Origin: Allolobophora icterica
Lineage: Eukaryota > Annelida > Clitellata > Crassiclitellata > Lumbricidae
Length of the DNA stretch: 64,000 nt
Assembly (NCBI GenBank): GCA_963556255.1
Contig: OY744609.1
Location: 15,391,244-15,455,243, forward strand
Direction of reading: 5' to 3'
The translations under genes were made by a program, and so were the position numbers. Under the pieces are notes generated by a model. That model did not search any database. It was not told the origin of the DNA and saw only the letters and a list, made by a program, of their open reading frames with translations. Shown one piece after another: positions 50,801 through 58,679 of this stretch. The first letter of the stretch is position 1. Every line of letters starts with the position of its first letter.

Positions 50801-53096
50801 ATGCATGTACATCAAGCTATCAATATGCACGTACAACAAGTGAGCTCATGAGCAAAACTCATTCCCTCACAATACCAGCAGGGCTTATTTTGTTGGTTTC
50901 TGGAAAAATATACAGTTTCACATGGCATGGCTTCATGTACACTGGACTGACTATAACGGTTACTGTGAGAACAGACAATACCAATGGTTTAAATTAATTG
51001 TAGGCCTCCCCGCATTGCCCGCAGCATGGGTTCCTTAGGCGATCCGTTATATGCGATCGTCATGCGTCCTGTCACACATTAATAGCATTTTGTTATGGCG
51101 AAAACGAAAGGCATTATTAAGTTCACTGTCCGACAACCAGCAGAGTGAACTATCGTGCCTCCGAAACACTCTCTGACGTCTTAAACTTCGTCGAAGCGGA
51201 CGAATCGCGACGGCCGCCATGTTGATTATCTCCTCTAAGTAGCGACTAGCCAACTTACACCACCCTCGCAGGCCGACTAGCGCTAGTCGCCGACTTGAGG
51301 GTTAAGATGTGTTCATGCCTACGGAATTAGCCACTAGTCACCCCCTAGTTGGATTTTAGTCGCGACTAAGAGTTACGATGTGCTCATACCTACAGGCCCA
51401 GGTGAAGAGCAGTTAGACATCTAGATATTGAAGTCAATGAGAAAATGATGAAAGCCAATGAGAAATGATGAAACCCAATGAGAAATAATGATTTCTGAGG
51501 CATTTTTTTAAGTTCAAGAGAAAGAGTTTGAGCATCAGAGAAAAGGTTGCTGGTAAGAGCAGACACTACATGTCCTACATGATCTGCTGCCACCTATCAA
51601 ATGCACAGGCCACTTCCTGCGCCCACGAGCTCACGACCTAGAAATCCCTACCGCTGATAGCTTATCCAGAAAAACGTTTATCATCAGGATGCTTTATGAA
51701 GCTGCTTAGTTTACGCTACATATGGGTTAAAAACGATATAAATTGTGGATAATTGAGACAAATATTAGTTGCTAATATTAGCGTATTATTAGTATATTAT
51801 CTGTATAAACATGTTTAATGTTGCTGTACACCAAAATGCGTTTTTGCAATCGGTTCCAATAAAGAATATTCTATTCTATATTCTATTCTACAACATACAG
51901 ACAGTGTACATACATGTGCATGTGTCGTTGTCTGAATGCATTTATGTATGTATGTATATATGTATGTAAATGTAGGCATGTATGTGTGGTGGTTTAAAAG
52001 CATAAGCTGAACAAAGTGAAATGCACTTTAGCCACTAGCAAACTACAGTGCTTGCTGACAATGACAAATCCCCAGTTGCCCACCTCCCTCACACCTATGT
52101 AACTTTAGGAAATGGCAGTTTCTGATTATGATAATCACTGGATCACTAGGGACTAGATCACAGGTTTGCAGGATAAACAATATCATATTACATGAATGCC
52201 AGACTAATAGATCTATGCTTATTTAATCTAAAAACATTGTCATCAGGTGTTCACAAGGTAATGTCAACATGATCATTTGTCAACAAGACAATGCCTTGCA
52301 AAACAGATGATCAAATGTCTCTGATCACAAAATGCTCAATGCTGATAATATTGCCAGCCTGCAATGATATGCCTCATAAGGAAAATGAGGTTTTTAAACC
52401 GTGCAGAAACATTTAAGACTGAATGGTTATAAATTAGTTTTGTTGTTGTTTATATTACTTTCCTGAAATAATACAGCATCAACTCAAACCTAAAATACTT
52501 CACACCCTGCATTTATATAGCATTTTAAAATATTGACTTGCATTGTGTATCCTATTTTCACAACAACAAACACACCTCTACTTGCAATTCTTGTACCGGG
52601 TACTGAAATTGCATGACATTTAGGCTACACTTACTTAACTCACGAAACAGTATCTTTTTCATCAAACTGATACTTAACTTTGCAAGTATGAGTGATACTT
52701 TCAGTCATTCACCTAAGCCCTGACAACACACTATTTTATGGGCCGTTTGTGCTAAGCAGCCAAAATTAATTACAGTAATAATTACTGTTAAATTTCTCAA
52801 GTAGCTTCCGGATTTTCTGAAGAGCTACAAACACCGCTTTCAAGTGCTCAACTGGAATGTTTCAAATCATGGCCGAAGGGTTCTCAGTCGGAATCTTCAA
52901 AGCAAACTCTTCCCGCATCGTCGCAAAACCAGTGAAACCAAAAGAACACATGAAAAGATTAAGTTTTATTCGCTCAAATAACGTGCACGATCATGTAAAC
53001 AATCTGGCCAAACGCCGAAATGCTCACCTTGTCGAGGCATTTGAGTTCCTCCGCAGGGTAGACGTTCTTATCACACTTGGCGCACTTCTTAGACAT
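38708..53096 (-). CDS. LASP1: LASP-type LIM/nebulin-repeat/SH3 protein (complete, 7 exons)
   Basis: Minus-strand exons: 53096-53028, 47391-47297, 46043-45959, 44842-44701, 43520-43482, 42651-42533, 38884-38708. All introns are GT-AG and phases agree, giving 241 residues (human LASP1 is 261). Residues 5-56 form one LIM domain with all eight zinc ligands ([20 protein letters not shown]). Residues about 58-128 hold two nebulin-type actin-binding repeats ([34 protein letters not shown]). A Pro/Gln linker follows (about 131-185), then a C-terminal SH3 domain ([44 protein letters not shown]). Family members sit at focal adhesions and dynamic actin, the SH3 recruiting Pro-rich partners. Introns hold nested hATs, SINEs and LINE ends. 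Confidence 0.95.
39215..41157 (-). mobile_element. Inner transposon with about 135-bp inverted repeats and exact TSD
   Basis: The element is 39223-41149 with the exact 8-bp duplication TAGTACAT at 39215-39222 and 41150-41157. Ends are TAGAGTGGTCCA and (reverse) TAGGGTGGTCCA. Similarity continues inward about 135 bp (CCACAAGGCTGCCC, TAGGGGTCGCTATGA on both arms). It carries a decayed minus-strand protein gene. The class is hAT-like by TSD length; I do not recognise the family by name. Confidence 0.88.
39621..40707 (-). pseudogene. Transposase-like protein remnant of the inner element
   Basis: The minus strand reads, in several frames: [19 protein letters not shown] (about 40530); [31 protein letters not shown] and [11 protein letters not shown] (40346-40180); [20 protein letters not shown] (about 40075); and [39 protein letters not shown] (39950-39750). 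The 'FRAPGAxHHARWMxK' and 'LWYLSExLVALAFFD' type words recur in uncharacterised proteins of several invertebrate genomes, by my recollection. I cannot assign catalytic residues. Frameshifts and stops make this copy inactive. Location between the inner TIRs supports a transposase role. Confidence 0.6.
41385..41779 (-). other. LASP intron 6, middle part
   Basis: AT-rich intron sequence with an ATAATAA run near 41430-41470. No exon. Confidence 0.5.
41780..42065 (+). mobile_element. LINE 3' fragment with (GAT)n tail
   Basis: Shares TGGTTTGGCCGTGTAGAGAT-type RT C-terminal sequence, TAGACCAAGACTAYGCTGGA-like sequence and CCATCGCTGCCAAGTGGCTG with the copy at 20430-20725. It ends in seven GAT units. 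Plus orientation, antisense to the LASP gene. Confidence 0.78.
42533..42651 (-). CDS. LASP1: LASP exon 6: Pro/Gln-rich linker
   Basis: Acceptor CTGTTTCACAG; donor CCTGGA|GTAAGT. Encodes [20 protein letters not shown] and [19 protein letters not shown]. The PPPQPPPP stretch could itself bind SH3 or EVH1 domains. Confidence 0.9.
43482..43520 (-). CDS. LASP1: LASP exon 5: 39-nt microexon
   Basis: Acceptor TTGTTCTTTCAG and donor AGGG|GTGAGT bracket 39 nt. It preserves phase 1 on both sides and adds [13 protein letters not shown] between the nebulin repeats and the linker. Because its length is a multiple of three it could be skipped without frame loss. Assigned from splice signals and phase; not confirmed by similarity. 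Confidence 0.72.
43625..43765 (+). mobile_element. LINE 3' end with (AAT)n tail
   Basis: TGGAACAGCCTTCCACTG encodes the WNSLPL end motif of LINE ORF2. It is followed by a short UTR (GGGGCGCTATATAAAACCTC) and an AAT repeat tail at about 43740-43757. Confidence 0.6.
44701..44842 (-). CDS. LASP1: LASP exon 4: nebulin repeat region
   Basis: Acceptor CTGTTAG; donor GATAACT|GTAAGC. Encodes [20 protein letters not shown] and [20 protein letters not shown], matching the YxxxFEKxKG...DxPExxRxK nebulin pattern. Confidence 0.93.
45480..45690 (+). repeat. SINE-C (tRNA-like head, ATT tail)
   Basis: TTTAGAGTAATGGTAGCACTC and TTAGGTTCGTGGATCGATTC form A- and B-box-like blocks. A body follows and ends AATAATAAAGAATATTATTATT. 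Unlike SINE-A and SINE-B in body and tail. Confidence 0.55.
45959..46043 (-). CDS. LASP1: LASP exon 3: end of LIM, first nebulin repeat
   Basis: Acceptor GGTTGGTAG; donor AGCCAG|GTAAGC. Encodes [20 protein letters not shown] and QTSQMQSQ. The initial His is the last zinc ligand of the LIM domain. Confidence 0.93.
47297..47391 (-). CDS. LASP1: LASP exon 2: LIM domain core
   Basis: Acceptor GTGTTCTAG; donor TGCACCGC|GTAAGC. Encodes [20 protein letters not shown] and [11 protein letters not shown], including five of the eight zinc ligands. Confidence 0.95.
47640..47905 (-). repeat. SINE-A (tRNA-Asp-like), minus strand
   Basis: The reverse complement starts GTCTGATAAGTGTGCTGGAC TGTCAAC and includes GTTCGGGGTTCTAATTCCCA, resembling the A box, the GTC anticodon region and the B box of tRNA-Asp. 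The body CACTGTCGGTGGGACGATGA and AGAAGACT tail are shared with 60747-61010 and 14088-14230. In LASP intron 1. Confidence 0.8.
47906..49004 (-). other. LASP intron 1, no exon seen
   Basis: AT-rich intron with a short TCATCATCA run near 48805. Nothing else recognised. Confidence 0.5.
49005..49285 (-). repeat. Diverged SINE-A, minus strand
   Basis: Shares order and words with 47640-47905 (TTCATGGGTGTGAAGCATTA, AACTTCATTTTCC, GACCAGGCAGGATTTGAAGC, CTAACCACTAGAC) but is considerably decayed. Confidence 0.6.
49540..49640 (-). mobile_element. LINE 3' tail fragment, minus strand
   Basis: ATCGTAATCATAATCGTAATC followed by AAAAAAGCGAAGTCGTGGGA and ACCAGCTTATTCACAGG. The same arrangement occurs at 56265-56355, a subfamily of the GATTAC-tail LINE in antisense. 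Confidence 0.65.
49780..50170. mobile_element. Two LINE 3' ends joined tail to tail
   Basis: From 49797, TTTAGCGGGACTTGTCCTTT AGGGACATCC resembles the 3' UTR of the LINE at 5745-5780 and runs to AATAAAAACGGATTTGATTT. The next bases AAATCAAATCAAATCAAATTTATTG are the reverse complement of a GATTT-type tail, so a second copy lies on the minus strand from about 49920 on. Confidence 0.6.
50601..51399 (-). mobile_element. Harbinger-like DNA transposon remnant
   Basis: Ends GGGCCCGTAGGTATAAGCAC ATC and (reverse) GGGCCTGTAGGTATGAGCAC ATC form a long inverted pair. TAGTCGCGACTAGC palindromes lie subterminally. A CCAGG flanks both ends, which could be a 5-bp duplication or chance; Harbinger normally makes 3-bp duplications. 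Class is taken from the encoded peptide at 51047-51253. In LASP intron 1. Confidence 0.65.
51047..51253 (-). pseudogene. Harbinger-type nuclease N-terminal fragment
   Basis: The minus strand encodes [20 protein letters not shown] and [20 protein letters not shown]. This matches the 'RVFRxRxxPLxxLSDxELxxRYRFxRxxI' N-terminus of PIF/Harbinger nucleases. The catalytic DDE region is absent. Confidence 0.6.
51400..53027 (-). other. LASP intron 1, 5' part, no exon seen
   Basis: Contains a small TGTATG/ATAC repeat at 51900-51975 and a short TTCTATTCTATA duplication near 51868-51890. Nothing coding recognised. Confidence 0.5.
53028..53096 (-). CDS. LASP1: LASP exon 1: start codon and first LIM half
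   Basis: The start ATG is at 53096-53094 (context AGAAATGTC). Encodes [23 protein letters not shown]; donor GACAAG|GTGAGC. The N-terminus matches the length and pattern of other LASP proteins, which supports this start. Confidence 0.92.
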
Positions 53097-54046
53097 TTCT
53101 CACTTGTGCAGAGTCGCAGCTATTGGCGCTGTCTTCTATAGGGATAGAACTCAAGTGTTAAAGGAATATCAAGATAAATTGCACCGATGTCTCACGAAAT
53201 TAAGAGACAAAAACAATTATAACTCGATTTGTCACACAACCTCATTCGTTACCCTTCACTCTCACTAGCAAATGAATGTGGATCAGCGCACCTGGCAAGG
53301 TAAGACGGGCAGCTTGGTCAGTGTCAAATACTGTCAGTATTAGAATTCACTTGAGTAGAATTATAGTTATCATAGATTAGTAATTTTTAGCACAGTTTCT
53401 GTAAATAATGTATCCATTTTCTAATTTAAAAGAGACACTCGTGTGGTTGAAATACAGCAACATAACGCAGTCTCAAATAGTATTTTACCAAATGCGATTT
53501 AGTCGAACAATTCCGGAAGTTACTAATCGTTTACTATAACCATGATGTAAGATACCTGGTGAATTTACTTCGTCGCAAAATTGGCTAATGATAATTACAT
53601 TCGCTAGGTGCCACCAGTGTCGCTTCGTTGGGCACCTTTAACGAATACACGTACAGTTAACGCGTATGCTCGCAAGTTTAAAGTACCTGGAAGAGCATGT
53701 AAATGTCACGTAAATGCCATTACCAGTAAAATGCCATTCCCTCTGACATTCATTCTGAAAATTTATATAGCGCCTATTCAAGGGACCTACTTAGAGGCGC
53801 TCCCAGCCCAACATGAGGAGCGGGCCTGAGGGACCAATAGCTCCCCATTAGTCGCAGAGCGCAAGGCTCTGCGACAGGTCAAATCATGGGCTGCGATCAT
53901 GGGGGTGGGGAAGGGGTCGAGGGGGACAAGACCCCCAATCTTTAATAGTGGGGGGACACGCCATGCAATGGGCCCCCCCACACACACACATTTTGAAGAA
54001 ACACCAAAAGAAGTCATCAAATTTTCACGCGCGAATGGTTCCAACT
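53097..54046. other. Upstream region of the LASP gene
   Basis: The promoter and 5' UTR of LASP presumably lie here. At about 53755-53835 a LINE 3' UTR-like stretch (TTATATAGCGCCTATTCAAG) is present on the minus strand. No other gene seen. Confidence 0.5.
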
Positions 54047-54269
54047 AGGCCTAACAGAGGCGGATCTATAAGGTTTATGGGGGGGATGATCAGAGCGTCT
54101 GAATTTAAGGCGATCGATCGATCGCTCTCCTGGGTCGCTCGCCTAGCAAAGGTACCGGCGAGCGATTTACCACTCGCCTAGCCGAAGGCTTCTCACCGTC
54201 GGTGACAGTCGGTCGTCGCTCGCTGAGTTTGAGTTAGATTCTAAGACGATAGACAAATCTAGTACCTAA

Positions 54270-54939
54270 ATGAGATTCAGGCCCGGCCCTAGGGCAAGGC
54301 GAACGAGGCAACCGCCTTGGGCCCCGCGCTTTGAGGGGTCCCGCTCTGCTGGCTATAAGTTTAGTGTTCCTTAACCCATTTAAGTTTGATTATGCATTAT
54401 TTTAATACACATTATGGTATTGAAAACAGGGGCGGATCCAGGGGGCCAATCCGGCCATGCCCCCCATTTGATATTTACAGTCCTGTGGCCCCCGTCACGA
54501 AAAATGAGGAAATAATGGTCCCCATTTGATATTTACACAGGACGTCACAGGACGTGGCCCCCCGTAGACGTAGACGAGTAAAATGGCGAAAATTAATATG
54601 GAAATATGAATTTTCTGGATTAATGACTAAAAAAGGTCATCAATTTTTTCGGAGATGAATTCCTAAAATTTTTTTCGTTGGTCCGTTGCTCAGTACCCCC
54701 ACAAACTTTGATTCCCCTCCCAGAAGAGTGGGACTAACTTAAACACTGGTGTGTATGTATGTATGTATGTATGTATGTATTATTTTGCCCCCCCCTCGAT
54801 AAACCTTCTGGATCCGCCCCTGATTGCCAATACTGTATGGGCAGGGAATCAGCTTTGCAATGCCATTTTTTGCTCTGGGCCCCGCTCATCGCTTGCTGCC
54901 TTGGGCCCCACACACCCTAGGGCCGGGTCTGTTGAGATT
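54270..54939. mobile_element. Middle hAT-type MITE of the nest
   Basis: The element is 54278-54931. Ends CAGGCCCGGCCCTAGGG and (reverse) CAGACCCGGCCCTAGGG match 16/17; both continue to AAGGC and GGGCCCC. Flanks ATGAGATT and TTGAGATT match 7/8. Confidence 0.88.
54419..54830. mobile_element. Innermost hAT-type MITE of the nest
   Basis: The element is 54427-54822. Ends CAGGGGCGGATCCAG are identical as inverted repeats. Flanks ATTGAAAA and ATTGCCAA match 6/8. A TATG microsatellite at 54752-54780 lies inside. Confidence 0.82.
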
Positions 54940-55494
54940 ACTTTAATTTACTTACTTGCGGCAGCGGTGAATGCGTGCCGTGACCTGTACTAATATTACT
55001 GCTGACTCATCAATCCTATTTCGTGCATTATGATTGGCAATAACAACACAGCCGACACCTTACGACGCGTGGCATCATCCGTAACATCACCAATTTCGGA
55101 AATTATTTTAACAACAATGGCCGCGAAGATAAGCAAGACGAATATTAATGTACAGTTGAGCACGTATCTGTCAAGGAAATTAGTTCGATGTCGATGTAGT
55201 CGAAATAGAAAACCGTCGGACAATATTTACATGGCAATTAAAATTTCTCTACAATATATACATACATACATACATACATAATTACATACTAAAAAAATCA
55301 AATTGTCCGGTTTTATTTTATCACTTTCTTTATATTTCGTCATTTTATGTTCCTCATGAAAGATCACATAGCGATCATCGTCTACTTCGTGATGGGGGGG
55401 GGACGTCCTGTGTAAATTTCAAATGGGGGGATGGCCGGATTGGCCCCTTTGGATCAGCCCCTGAGGCCTAATGCCCATGGAAATGATCACACGG

Positions 55495-55735
55495 TCAGTA
55501 CAGTATTGTTAGGTAATCAGGTATGTCGGTATGTCTGAGTTGCTAAGTCAATCGCTTATTCATCAAGACAGTCGGTACCTGATTACCTGAAAAGTCGATA
55601 GCAAGTCGCTAAGTCAGTCGATAAGTCTAAGCGACTTAGTCAGTCGATAAGAATGCGACTTAGTCGACTGAGTTGCTAAGTCAGTCGCTAATTCATAAAG
55701 TCAGTCGGTAACTCCATAGCGACTGACTCCGGGTA
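55495..55735. repeat. Compound inverted/tandem repeat of AAGTCAGTCG words
   Basis: AGGTAATCAGGTA at about 55511 and TACCTGATTACCT at about 55576 form an inverted pair. Inside and downstream are many copies of CGCTAAGTCAGTCG, AGTCGATAAG and their complements (GCGACTTAGTC). The sequence can fold extensively. It begins just after the hAT TSD. Confidence 0.75.
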
Positions 55736-55744
55736 CTGCCAGTC

Positions 55745-55945
55745 ACATCTCAACTTCTCCAACCGAATTATATCCAACAGAGTAAAACGTCTCTGGAACG
55801 ATCTCCCGCCTGAGCTCCTCAGATTCGGACCTCATTTGAACTACTCTCTAGAAATCCCCTCTGATTTGACGTAGCGCTCGTGAATTGGCTGGTGCCCTGT
55901 GCTTGGCCTTCGGGTGGCGCTTTAGAAGTTTGCAGATTACGATTA
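55745..55945 (+). mobile_element. LINE 3' fragment (GATTAC-tail family)
   Basis: Encodes RIISNRVKRLWNDLPPELLR, a LINE ORF2 C-terminus. The family 3' UTR follows (CCCCTCTGATTTGACGTAGC, GTGGCGCTTTAGAAGTTTG) and ends GCAGATTACGATTA. Confidence 0.85.
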
Positions 55946-56264
55946 TATTCTTGTAAAGAACATCCACGGGCGGCGTACTGCTATAATCTAGCGCCACCTA
56001 CCGAATGCAAATAAGTCTAGCCAAAAATATTATATAGCAAGCATAGGCAGTGCACACACTATCCTATCTCTTTCACCATGCTATAACGTTCATAACGCAA
56101 GTTGGGAGCAACGTCCATCCATCGTCATTCGTCGTCGTCGTCTTCTTCTTCTTTCTTCTTCTTCAGCTTCTGTGCCCTGAGGCAGGTTCAAGCGTCCGAT
56201 GACGCCGCTCCTCTCGGTGCTGAACTTTTTGTTCAAGCTCGCTGTATCCATCCGTCATCATCGT

Positions 56265-56355
56265 GAAATCGTAAATCGTAATCTCGAAATTTCTACAGCG
56301 CCCAAAAAGCGAAGTCGCAGGAACCAGCTTATTCACAGGTGCTTTAACGCTTAAT
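56265..56355 (-). mobile_element. LINE 3' tail fragment, minus strand
   Basis: ATCGTAAATCGTAATCTCG, then CAGCGCCCAAAAAGCGAAGT and AACCAGCTTATTCACAGG, as at 49540-49640. Confidence 0.65.
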
Positions 56356-56463
56356 CAAATCATAATCGATAGGCCAGCGATGAAATCGGTTCCAGGTCAA
56401 GATCCAAAGGGGTCAGGCAGGCAGACAGTCAGACGGCTAAGCACATACTGTAGGCTAAGGTTG

Positions 56464-56654
56464 GTGGTGATCAGGGGCGTCTATCCCCCCAAAGTTATTG
56501 GAGCAACTTCCCCCTTCCCCTCTTTTCCCCCTCCCTCTTCCTCCCCCTCTGAAATGGTGGCACACACACTGACAGATCTCCCCCCCTATTTCTTGGATGG
56601 AGCACTTGCTCCACAATTTCTATGGTGTAGACTGTAGACGCCCCTGGCGGTGAT
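56464..56654. mobile_element. hAT-type MITE (175 bp)
   Basis: The element is 56472-56646. Ends CAGGGGCGTCTA are identical as inverted repeats. Flanks GTGGTGAT and GCGGTGAT match 7/8. The interior is C-rich. Confidence 0.87.
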
Positions 56655-56814
56655 TAAAGTCCAAACGGTGAGCACAGTATAAATAATTAATTTATTTATA
56701 CTGTGCGGTGAGGGAGGTACGGGAAGAGGAGGAATCGGGATAAGCTTGTGAAAGAGCACTGGTTTGAGTGGTTTCAGTTTTGAGTAAAAAACCTGTGGAG
56801 AGATAGCGATTGCT

Positions 56815-57055
56815 TAGCCCTACTTAGATTTTCGCCTTCCAATTCTCGCCCTAAACGACACCCGCCTTAACAGCTAGCTGTTCTGCCTCGATCCCTATTG
56901 ATCTGACCCTCTGGAAACCGGACTGGGACCTCCTTTCGACTACTCGTTGCAAAAATTATCCCCTCTGATTTGTCGTAGCGCTCGTGACTAGCTGGCGCTC
57001 TGCGCTTGGCCTTCGAGTGGCGCTTTAGAAGTTTGGAGATTACGATTACGATTAG
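56815..57055 (+). mobile_element. LINE 3' fragment (GATTAC-tail family)
   Basis: UTR block CGCCTTCCAATTCTCGCCCT, CTGGAAACCGGACTGGGACC, CCCCTCTGATTTGTCGTAGC, ending GGAGATTACGATTACGATTA. Closely related to 55745-55945 and 61240-61700. Confidence 0.85.
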
Positions 57056-57750
57056 ATTCTGCGATTAATTTGAGCAGCGCTTTGGCATCTTTAATTTTCT
57101 GATTTCCGCCGGTAAATAAAGATAGCGAAATGCTATGACGTCACGAAAGTCTGTGTTGTCTGACGTCACAAAGTACGGTGTAACAAACTTCATGGAACTA
57201 AAAAAAAAATTAATCAATAATTTAATTGTAAAATTTAGGCCTACTTTCAGAATTTGCGTCGAAATATATATAGCATGACCGGTGAAGACCTGAGGCAACT
57301 GTATTTGAGTTATTAACAGGTAGGCCTTTTATATATTATATCAGTCGTCGACTAATCTTTGCGTAGCCTATAGGCTACTATAGCGGCGTTCTCGGCTTGG
57401 CCATTGCCTTCTAGATACTGAAGGCCGTAATGCTGCCTAAAGTTAGGCTTGTGACGTCACACGTTGAGTCCCTCTTCGTTTCACTATAAGCGTGTCAACA
57501 CGTAAAGCGATTTTGATTAATATTTTAATTTCCTTGCGTAAAACTTGGAATATCGTTGCAAATTTAATGTCAGTTAGTGAGATTTTAATCATGTTACGCA
57601 TTCCTATTATTTATTAGAACTTAAAAGTATTAATAATTGAACTTTCGAACGCTTGAATCGGATTCTATCGTCTGCTTACATAGATCTTTGAGTTACACTA
57701 AAATCCGTTCGTCTGACTTTCAAAGGATTTAACTTGTTCAAATTTGGAGA

Positions 57751-58635
57751 ATGCCTCGTCATTGTTGTGTAACAGGATGTAATTCTAACTACACTCGCAA
57801 GAACGAGAAATCAGATTATACTTCGTCGTTTAGCATACTCAATGAGTGTAAAGGAAACGATGGCAAACTACAAAACTGGTTGCGACGGATTCCGCGACCA
57901 AAGGACAATTTTCCGCTGAACCTCAATACGGTAATATGCATTAAACACTTTGCTGAAGAATTTATCGTCAGAGAGGACACTGCCACACGTCCTGATGGAT
58001 CTGTACTCATTGTGCCACGAAAGTTTCCAAAGCTAGCAAGAGATGCGTACCCATCTATTTTTCACAACTGTCCATCATATTTGTCATCAGAACCTCCCAT
58101 GAAGAGAAGAAAGCCAGAAGATAGACATTCTGAGATGCAGACAAGGGATGATCAGACACTACAACAGTGGCTAAATCTTGACAGTATTACAACATTTCAG
58201 GAACTTTGCATGAACTTTATGAAACACATTCCACAGTCTTCACTGTGGAACTTTAAGGTGACTGACAGTTGCTTGTTGTGCTATATTCTAGATGTATCTG
58301 ATGTGCCTTGCATTAGAGTAAGTATTCGTGTAACTGATGTGTTGTCTGTCATCATTTTCTGTGGGGGATATAGGGTAGATGACAGAAACTTGGAGTGGGT
58401 GATAGGTGATAATGGAAAACTTGATTCTTATTCCAAATTGACTAGTCTTCTAAGTCATTATCAGGGATGGGAAAGTGGAAAGGTTGACTTCAGAGGTAAA
58501 GTAGATATGGCTTTAGTTCTGTTGCATGATATAAAATATTATGTGAGCAACAATGTTCACTTATCAGTAGCAGAGATCCTGAAGATGATGGTGCTAGTGA
58601 TGCTGATGTTGAAGATGGTAGCAACATTATTATAA
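57751..58635 (+). CDS. P-element transposase ORF1: THAP domain and N-terminal region
   Basis: The frame starts with MPRHCCVTGCNSNYTRKNEK. C6/C10 and the CIKH pair near residue 64 form the C2CH zinc site of a THAP DNA-binding domain, with the conserved Trp (LQNWLRRIPRP) and HF. A linker follows, then LQQWLNLDSITTFQELCMNF onward, comparable to the region before the RNase H fold in P/THAP9 transposases. The last ~20 residues (EILKMMVLVMLMLKMVATLL) are probably out of frame. The -1 frame over the same bases reads PEDDGASDADVEDGSNIIIS, an acidic segment continuing into ORF2. A frameshift therefore lies at about 58530-58580. The THAP domain binds transposon ends in known family members. Confidence 0.9.
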   Translation: MPRHCCVTGCNSNYTRKNEKSDYTSSFSILNECKGNDGKLQNWLRRIPRPKDNFPLNLNTVICIKHFAEEFIVREDTATRPDGSVLIVPRKFPKLARDAYPSIFHNCPSYLSSEPPMKRRKPEDRHSEMQTRDDQTLQQWLNLDSITTFQELCMNFMKHIPQSSLWNFKVTDSCLLCYILDVSDVPCIRVSIRVTDVLSVIIFCGGYRVDDRNLEWVIGDNGKLDSYSKLTSLLSHYQGWESGKVDFRGKVDMALVLLHDIKYYVSNNVHLSVAEILKMMVLVMLMLKMVATLL

Positions 58636-58679
58636 GTAAAGTTAAGTGCATTCGTGTTGTTCAACATGTTATCCAGCAG

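Larger units (their letters stand above)
54047..55471. mobile_element. hAT element with exact TSD enclosing two nested hATs
   Basis: The outer element is 54055-55463 with the exact 8-bp duplication AGGCCTAA at 54047-54054 and 55464-55471. Ends CAGAGGCGGATC and (reverse) CAGGGGCTGATC match 10/12. It contains the element at 54278-54931, which in turn contains 54427-54822. No transposase is recognised. Confidence 0.8.

Noticed and set aside
53755..54000. Small gene on the minus strand upstream of LASP (frame 53787-54044)
   Set aside because: Overlaps a LINE-like UTR and a G-run-rich, MITE-like stretch; no domain or splice support.
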